22,500 bases of DNA. Origin: Stramonita haemastoma (lineage: Eukaryota; Mollusca; Gastropoda; Neogastropoda; Muricidae). The position numbers and the translations under genes are program-made. The number at the start of each line of letters is the position of its first letter. Position 1 is the stretch's first letter. The notes under the pieces were generated by a model. It was not told where the DNA came from and made no database searches. It was given only the letters and a program-made list of their open reading frames with translations. Positions 16,464 to 22,500 of the stretch are shown here, piece by piece. The stretch is taken from positions 85,898,044 through 85,920,543 of the forward strand of contig CM060316.1 of the NCBI GenBank assembly GCA_030674155.1, read 5' to 3'.

Positions 16464-19322
16464 TCAGTTCAATACGTGTTTGTGTTCAATACATGTTTGG
16501 AGAGAAAGGAATGTTAAATCAGAGAGACTCATTAAGTAATTAAACATGTTGGTTTTAAATCTAGAAAAATTAGATTCACATTTTAGGAGCTCTGGAATAT
16601 TATTCCATAGCCATCCTCCAGAGTACATAAGGCTAGACTTATAAAGATTAATTGTTGTGAAAGGAACATTTATTTTGTGCGAATGTCGATAACTATTATA
16701 AGTAAACATATTCCTAAGAGAATGTGGAGTCTTACCATGGAGTATTTTATACATGAGAATGCCTTTATTGTAAATTAACTTGGCTGGGAGGGGAAGTATA
16801 TTTGCTTGTTTATAGTCAAAGTCTGTTAGAGTAGATGCCTTGTTAATGACAATTTTAATGGCTCTTTTGTGAACGCTAAGCAAATGTTTAAGTACATTTT
16901 TACTCGCTAGATCCCAGAGTGTAGATGCATAATCAATGTGAGATTGTATATATGCATAAAAGAATAGTTTCCTAGCATGTAAGTTTAAAAAGTTCTTTAT
17001 TTTTCTAAACTGATACAGTTTTGATGCTATATTTCTAGACATTTTTTCTAAGTGTTTCGACCATGTGAGGTTATTATCTATTGTTACACCTAAAACTTTA
17101 TGATTCGTTACTTCATCGACTTTCACATTAGAAATATACAGAGAGGGTAAAGACTGGGTGAGGTTTTGACGCTTTTGTCTATTGGTAATCAACATAAATT
17201 TAGTTTTATTGGGATGTAGAGACATGTGGTTTAAGTGTGTCCACTGAATAAGGTTATTGATACTTTTTTGCATTGTATGATAAACCTCACGCGCATCAGA
17301 GTTCGTTGTTTCAAGGGTGGTGTCATCAGCAAACATGTCGCATTGAGTACCTATGGATAAAGGAAGATCATTAATGTAAAGTAGAAAAAGTAGGGGACCC
17401 AAAACTGAACCCTGAGGCACACCATAAGTGTTTGGGAGAAAATCAGAGATAGATCCATTTAAAGATACTTTCTGTTGTCTATCAGAAAGGAAAGAGGAGA
17501 TCAACTCAAGAGTACTACGGGATAATTTGTAAAGTGCTAATTTTTTAAGAAGAAGTTTGTGATTTATAACATCAAATGCCTTTGCAAAATCAACAAACAG
17601 TATTCCAGTAAATTGCTTTCTATTTATATTTAATAGCCAGCGATCAACCAGCTTTGTTAAAGCTGTGTGACAGGAATGATATTCTCTAAATCCAGACTGG
17701 TTGGGGTGTATGAGATCATGTTGATTTAAGTGAGAAAGAAGACACTTATAAATATGTTGCTCCAGAGGCTTAGAAAGAACAGATAAAATAGAAATTGGTC
17801 TGTAGTTGGATGGATCGGTCTTGTTTCCAGATTTATGTATGGGAATAATTTTTGCTTGTTTAAAACCTTTAGGGAAATAGTTTTTATCAATGCAAAGATT
17901 ATAAACATATGTAAGAGTTTCTGCTATGATTGGTGCTGAAAGCTTAAGAATTTTTCCATCAATTCCATCAATGCCACGGGTGCTTGTCTGTTTGAGCTTT
18001 CTTAAAGCAGTGTAAACTTCTTGAACGCATAGGGGTTGTATTTTCGCAAAAAGGCGAATATTTTTGTCTTTACAATACTTTTGCAGTTCATGTAAATTAT
18101 TTTCTTTCGAGTAGTCATTTTGAATTACTTGTTTTGCTACAGTTGAAAAATGGTAGTTTAGTTTGTCAGCTGATATATCATTTTGTGTACTGGTTGAACT
18201 GTTGACATTTTTATTTGTTAATTGATGCATGGCTTTCCAGATTAGTCTACCATTGTTCTTCTTGCTCAGTGCATTTAGAAAATATTTCTTTTTTTCTGTT
18301 CGAATGAGGGAAACTACTTTATTTCTCTGCCTTTTATAATTTTCACGGGAGCTATGTTTCAGCAAATAATCTCTATGGTAAATGGCTTTCTGTATTTCAT
18401 CTGTCAGCCATGGAGGTTTTATCCTATATTGAACTCTCTTCGTTTGCAGTGGAGTATGTTTGTTGTATATGCCATAAAAAATCTTGTACCATACTTCTAA
18501 TGCCATATCAGGGTCTGTATACTGATATACGCTATTGAGAGAAGAATGTGCAAGATCATAAATAAACTTTTCACTATCGAATTTTGAAAAATTTCGAAAC
18601 ACAATAGTTTTATGATTTAACTTTGGTATTTTTGTGCCTTTTTTTGACCATGTAAAACAAATCGGATAATGATCGCTGCAACCACACTCAGGGACAGATG
18701 TTTCAATAATAGTCTTAGGATCAGATACATATAAATGGTCAATAAGAGTTTTAGAAACACTAGTTACTCGCGTTGGTGATTGTATTAACTGTGTTAGTCC
18801 ATAAGATTTATACGTTAGATTCCAATGCTTATTGTCTTTTAGTAAATCTATATTGAAGTCTCCTAATACGATGATATCTTTACATTGAGTGTATGCGTGG
18901 TCCATCATTGAAATAAAACGATCGTTCCAATCAATTCTTTCCGATGGATTTCTGTATAGTAAACAGATTAGAAATGGTTTGGTAAATTTCATTTGAATTT
19001 CGACCCAGAGTGCTTCTACGTTATGTTGCTCTAAGGTATCTATTCTTTTGAATCTCAGTGACTCATGCATATAAAGGAGTAAACCGGTTTCCTTGTTTTG
19101 TAATGGATCCTTGCGAACTGCAATGTAACCAGGGAATGATATATCACTATCGGAAATCTGGGAGGAAAGACGAGATTCTGAAAATCCAAATACATGAAAA
19201 CTCTTTCCTGAATTTGTCAAAATAGAAGATATCTCAGTTAATTTGTTTATCATATGATTTATATTTAAATGACCTACTCTGAGTCCCTCTTCCTTTAGCC
19301 AGGAATTATTGCTGTCTGACAT
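16464..19322 (-). CDS. LINE ORF2: AP-like endonuclease and reverse transcriptase
   Basis: An uninterrupted 952-residue protein that nicks target DNA and copies the element RNA there. Endonuclease, about residues 14-225: LNIN (Asn20/22), FSESRL (Glu49), LLYRNP (Tyr123), GDFN (Asp155, Asn157), SKTLIDHLYV (Thr192, Asp195) and SDHYP (Asp217-His218), so every catalytic element of the AP-endonuclease fold is visible. A linker with WLTDEIQKAI follows. RT, about residues 470-730: AKIIPIHKSG, NYRPISIL, motif A FVDFAKAFD (Asp578), GVPQGSVLGPLLF from Gly634, and FADD (Asp666, Asp667). A C-terminal thumb-like part includes SHIDYASTLWD. I see no RNase H or CCHC zinc knuckle. The Met at 19322 precedes the endonuclease by few residues and is a reasonable start. 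It lies downstream of ORF1 in the same element. Having no stop or frameshift over 2.86 kb, among much decayed DNA, suggests recent activity. Confidence 0.95.
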   Translation of the reverse strand: MSDSNNSWLKEEGLRVGHLNINHMINKLTEISSILTNSGKSFHVFGFSESRLSSQISDSDISFPGYIAVRKDPLQNKETGLLLYMHESLRFKRIDTLEQHNVEALWVEIQMKFTKPFLICLLYRNPSERIDWNDRFISMMDHAYTQCKDIIVLGDFNIDLLKDNKHWNLTYKSYGLTQLIQSPTRVTSVSKTLIDHLYVSDPKTIIETSVPECGCSDHYPICFTWSKKGTKIPKLNHKTIVFRNFSKFDSEKFIYDLAHSSLNSVYQYTDPDMALEVWYKIFYGIYNKHTPLQTKRVQYRIKPPWLTDEIQKAIYHRDYLLKHSSRENYKRQRNKVVSLIRTEKKKYFLNALSKKNNGRLIWKAMHQLTNKNVNSSTSTQNDISADKLNYHFSTVAKQVIQNDYSKENNLHELQKYCKDKNIRLFAKIQPLCVQEVYTALRKLKQTSTRGIDGIDGKILKLSAPIIAETLTYVYNLCIDKNYFPKGFKQAKIIPIHKSGNKTDPSNYRPISILSVLSKPLEQHIYKCLLSHLNQHDLIHPNQSGFREYHSCHTALTKLVDRWLLNINRKQFTGILFVDFAKAFDVINHKLLLKKLALYKLSRSTLELISSFLSDRQQKVSLNGSISDFLPNTYGVPQGSVLGPLLFLLYINDLPLSIGTQCDMFADDTTLETTNSDAREVYHTMQKSINNLIQWTHLNHMSLHPNKTKFMLITNRQKRQNLTQSLPSLYISNVKVDEVTNHKVLGVTIDNNLTWSKHLEKMSRNIASKLYQFRKIKNFLNLHARKLFFYAYIQSHIDYASTLWDLASKNVLKHLLSVHKRAIKIVINKASTLTDFDYKQANILPLPAKLIYNKGILMYKILHGKTPHSLRNMFTYNSYRHSHKINVPFTTINLYKSSLMYSGGWLWNNIPELLKCESNFSRFKTNMFNYLMSLSDLTFLSLQTCIEHKHVLN

Positions 19323-20119
19323 TGTGATACAGCATTAAAGAAGAAACATGATAAAGGACCAATTTAGTTATGATTTATAATCTGTTGAGAACCTTAGAAA
19401 TGTATGCGAATTTGGTATTTTGAAGAAAACACAAAAAATGCACACGCTTACACTGATCCCAAGGGATAACGTGAATCACAAAAAGGAAAAATAAAAATCA
19501 ATGTGAAAAGTCTTCAGCAAAGAAATATGAATAACAAGTGACCAAAGTAATGATATGTAGTTGCAGGATAAAACTGAAATGATCAACTACTCAATACACA
19601 ATGCACAAAAGTTCAGATTTTCAATGTACACTCACAAAAAGACACAAAGGTAAACCACACTCACAATTGGTGCCAACTAGGAAAGGCCCAAAAAGAATTA
19701 ATTCCCAATCTCACTCAAACAAACAAAAAAACCTCACACACAACAACAACAAATAAACAAAATAAACACTGAAAAGAAATAATGTAAAAACCAACAACAA
19801 AAGCTACAGCTTACTGCTAAAGGCAAACTATCAAGTTTTTTCGCTAAGAGATGAAAGGAAAGAAAAAGCAAATTAACACAATGATCCCAAAATTTGCAAT
19901 TCAAGGTCACAGTAAGTCACAAGTTCACTTTTCCAAGGACAATAATTATATAATCTACCACCGTCAGTAATCATTGACTAGTGCCCAGCCCGGTATATCA
20001 TCCATGCATACCATGCATCACATACTTATGCCTAGGAGTCTTCAGGAGATTCCCAGAGGGAAATACATCCAAATACTCACATGCATGCACCCACCCACCC
20101 ACCCACACACCCACCCACA

Positions 20120-20197
<78 letters not shown>

Positions 20198-20254
20198 TCT
20201 GACATTACCCTCAGGCTAACATGGAGTACTAAACAGATGGTTTAAAAATCATGT
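19323..20254 (-). other. Spacer between LINE ORF1 and ORF2
   Basis: 932 bases with no long open frame, A-rich on the plus strand, containing a CA tract at 20089-20194. It is long for a spacer, since the two ORFs of such elements are usually close together or overlap. It could be true inter-ORF sequence, an insertion, or decayed coding sequence from the ORF1 end. Confidence 0.6.
20089..20194 (+). repeat. CA microsatellite in the LINE spacer
   Basis: cacccacccaccc units passing into a long uninterrupted ca run. On the element strand it is TG. It is the only simple repeat between the two LINE ORFs. Confidence 0.9.
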
Positions 20255-22340
20255 TTACATTGGACAATTTGACATGGATAATGAGGATGGCTGTTGATAC
20301 AACAACTGGGATGCCATGGCCAGTAAATCAACAGCAAAAGGATGTATGTATCTGTGACTGGCAGAAAAGTCTGGAGGCATAGAAACAGTCTGATTAGTTG
20401 CTTGCTGAAGTTTAGGGGCTACATGAGAAGTGTGTCTGTAATGACCTCTGTCATGTCTGAATTGGTGAGGAAAGGGCAGATTTGTTTCTGTTGGGCGGAC
20501 ATTATGGGAGAAAGCATCTCTGGGATGACTACTGTCCTGAGTGGGATGGGGAGGTAGGGGCATGGGTGCTTTCCTTCCATTGATATCATGGGGGAAACCA
20601 TCAACAGTTGACGGTATATGTGAAGACCTGAAGTTTGTCTGTCCAGGATGTGAATTAAGATTGGGGTAATGAAGAAGAGATGATGGGGGTGGGCAGTTCC
20701 GGGTGTTGTGAGAAGTGTCAGCCTGGGGATCAAGGTAGTGAGGTTCCGTCAGATCTGCACCATTGTAGGTAGCTGGTACAGTTCTTCTTTCAAAGTTGGA
20801 ACCAGAATGGAATTTCCGTGTGAAGTTTAGTTCATGGGGCACAGTGTTGTTCCTTGGCTTTTTTACATTGGACAATGAGGACTGCGGCATACCCATTTCA
20901 ATGTTTTGCTGCTGATCTTGCTGAATTGACCAAGATGCCTTTATGTTGGTGGCAAGTCTTGCAGTTCCCTTAGCACTTGGATGGACTAAATCTTGGTAGA
21001 GGGCAAGCCGAGGGCACCTGCTGGGGTTGTGAAAGTAGTGGTCTGGTCAATGAACTTCATTTCCAATTGTTCACAGGCGGTCTGGAGGTTGCTGTTAGAG
21101 GGATGGATGGCGTTGTTGAGATGATGTCGGCCTCTGGCGGGGATGATGGAGCTGAATGCTAACTTGGCCCCTGGGAAGACATCCTGGCAGCGGCGTATCA
21201 GTTTGGCCCATTCTTCTGTTTGAACAGGTCCCGAAGAGCAGGAGTTAACACCAATATGGACAACAACATACTTGATGTCTGGGAAACTTTGTTTGGAATT
21301 GAGCCAAACAGACAAGTCATTGACAGTTAACCCTGGAACACAGATCTTGAACACTTCCTTGTTGCGGGGGAACAGTCTTCTTGGATTCACAAATCGAAGT
21401 ATAGAATCGCCCATGAGAAGGATTGTTGTTTGATTAGGAATAGACAATTGGTCTAAAACATCACTTGGGGATGTTTTGAGTGGTGCTGGGGCAATCTGGA
21501 GCCTGGAGACCGATCTGGGACTTCCCTTTGCACATGTCTGGTTTCTCTTTTGCTCATTTCCTCTGTGTCTTCAAGAACAGAATAGGTATTTGAAGTGGAA
21601 ATGGAGTATTGTAGTCTTTCAACTTGTTTATCTTCACAAGGTTCATTTCTGGTATGAGCTGCAGGATGGCTTTTGACTTGAGAGTGTGGACCCTCTGAAG
21701 GAGAAAGAGTACCATTGGGATGGTCTTTGGTGACAGCTATATCAGGGCCATGATGTTGGCCCTGAGGTTCCGGGTCTTCAGTGTAGGAAACTGGACAGGC
21801 AGTACTGGTTGTCTCAGCAAAAGGTGTTTGCGTTGCTTCATTTTTTGTTGGTTTTGGTTTGTGGATGTTTTTGAACTCAGAACGCATTGATCCCAATTGA
21901 GATTTTAGAGAAACTAGACCTTTTTCCAAAGATCCACTCTTCTGATTAAGGTCTGCAATGTCCGATGTGAGTTCCTTTACTTCAGTGTCAAATACTTCTA
22001 ATTTGTCTCTGCACTGCACTCGTATTTCGTTTTTGACACACACTTTAATATCCTCCATAAGTGTTGTCATTTTGCTTTCGAGTTCCATCTGTATGTCATG
22101 GATGTGTTCAATATCCTGTTTCATGCGTTGCCATTGTGGTGAGACCAAAGGTGATCTGCTTGATGGAGAGGAAACTGTACCTCTTTGGGGGAAAAGCAGC
22201 GTTCGTCTACGTAACCTACTCTTCTTCTTTCTCTTTTGTTTAGGGGTACCTATGCCCTTGTCAGATGACCTTGATTGGTTTGTGGCATAGGATTGCTGGT
22301 GATGTGGACATTGAGTTTGATCCTTGGATGGTGAAGCCAT
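20255..22340 (-). pseudogene. LINE ORF1: coiled coil plus SGNH esterase, broken by two frameshifts
   Basis: One ancestral protein of roughly 690 residues now split over three frames. Segment 1 (22340-21453) starts at the first Met after an in-frame stop (22394-22392) and has a Lys/Arg-rich patch (residues about 34-50) and a heptad-like coiled coil (about 75-165). Segment 2 (to 20986) has SGNH block I LLMGDSIL (Ser codon 21405-21403), block II PGLTVNDL and block III HIGVN. Segment 3 has block V with the catalytic Asp and His (QDLVHPSAKG, codons 20992-20990 and 20983-20981) and a Pro/His/Ser-rich tail ending at 20255. Each junction needs a -1 change: the first between 21570 and 21453, the second between 21046 and 20986. 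This is consistent with two single-base deletions. ORF1 proteins with this esterase are known in CR1-like LINEs, where RNA/membrane roles are proposed. Sequencing error or programmed shifting are alternatives. Confidence 0.85.
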
Positions 22341-22500
22341 ATCAACAGAAGTTCCATTCTCTGTGTCAATCAGTGGGTTGGGGGAAAATAGTCACTGTAC
22401 ATTTGGCTATGGTATCTGATAGCATGTCTTCACACAGCAAGGATGAGGACAACTGCCGGGAAGGTGCAGCATTCTCAGCAGACAGGCGTGCAGGGGAAGT
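22341..22500 (-). other. LINE leader upstream of ORF1
   Basis: No open frame continues upstream of the ORF1 Met, because stop codon 22394-22392 is in frame. This is therefore probably the element's 5' UTR. No promoter motif or element boundary could be recognised. Confidence 0.5.

Larger units (their letters stand above)
15823..22500 (-). mobile_element. CR1/L2-like non-LTR retrotransposon (LINE), 5' end not resolved
   Basis: On the minus strand: leader, ORF1 (22340 to 20255, with two frame breaks), a 932-base spacer, intact ORF2 (19322 to 16464), a 3' UTR, and a terminal AATTC-type pentanucleotide repeat at 15824-15862. An esterase-bearing ORF1, an AP-like endonuclease plus RT without a visible RNase H or zinc knuckle, and a short tandem repeat instead of poly-A are features known for CR1 and L2-type LINEs. 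The RT signature GVPQGSVLGPLLF also fits the wider Jockey/CR1/L2 grouping. The intact ORF2 suggests relatively recent insertion. The 5' boundary and target-site duplication could not be found and may lie outside the window. Confidence 0.88.

Noticed and set aside
17726..17908. Small hydrophobic minus-strand frame inside ORF2
   Set aside because: Shadow frame of the RT coding region.

Overview
The window looks like intergenic DNA from an animal genome, most likely a marine invertebrate and plausibly a gastropod mollusc. That placement is inferred from the repeats: very dense microsatellites, tRNA-derived SINEs carrying a deeply conserved central core, a probable 5S-rRNA-derived SINE, and three unrelated non-LTR (LINE) retrotransposons. 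I see no host protein-coding gene, rRNA gene, functional tRNA gene, CRISPR array or bacterial-style operon. Most open frames are read-through of simple repeats (CT, GT, GATA, GAA and CTT tracts).

Layout. Positions 1-860: A+T-rich unassigned DNA. 861-1931: a cluster of three SINE copies (two plus strand, one minus) separated by CT, TATC, CA and CCA tracts. 2736-3503: three long GT tracts. 3529-5020: a decayed reverse-transcriptase (RT) gene on the plus strand. 5020-5845: two anonymous interspersed repeats (R2a, R1a), one interrupted by a SINE tail. 6630-7072: a near-full-length SINE of a second family. 7975-8202: a CT tract joined to a SINE tail. 8752-9862: a second, unrelated decayed RT on the minus strand, directly beside R1b. 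10171-10819: a cluster of triplet repeats. 11690-11985: a 5S-like SINE. 12219-13774: CA and GA tracts around unassigned DNA. 13984-15115: a full-length first-family SINE, R1c and R2b. 15375-15822: a compound GATA/CATA/GGTA array. 15823 to the window end: one large CR1/L2-like LINE on the minus strand.

The LINE is the main feature. Read on the minus strand it has a 5' leader, ORF1 (basic N-terminus, coiled coil, SGNH-type esterase, Pro/His-rich C-terminus) interrupted by two reading-frame breaks, a roughly 0.93 kb spacer, an uninterrupted 952-residue ORF2 (AP-like endonuclease plus RT with all expected catalytic residues), and a 3' UTR ending in a pentanucleotide tail.

The most informative relationship is that the last ~60 bases of this LINE match the 3' tail of the first SINE family, which occurs at six places in the window. 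This is the arrangement expected of a SINE that borrows a LINE's reverse transcriptase by copying its 3' end. A second theme is modularity: two SINE families with different heads and tails share one central core, and truncated SINE 3' units repeatedly sit directly after CT tracts.
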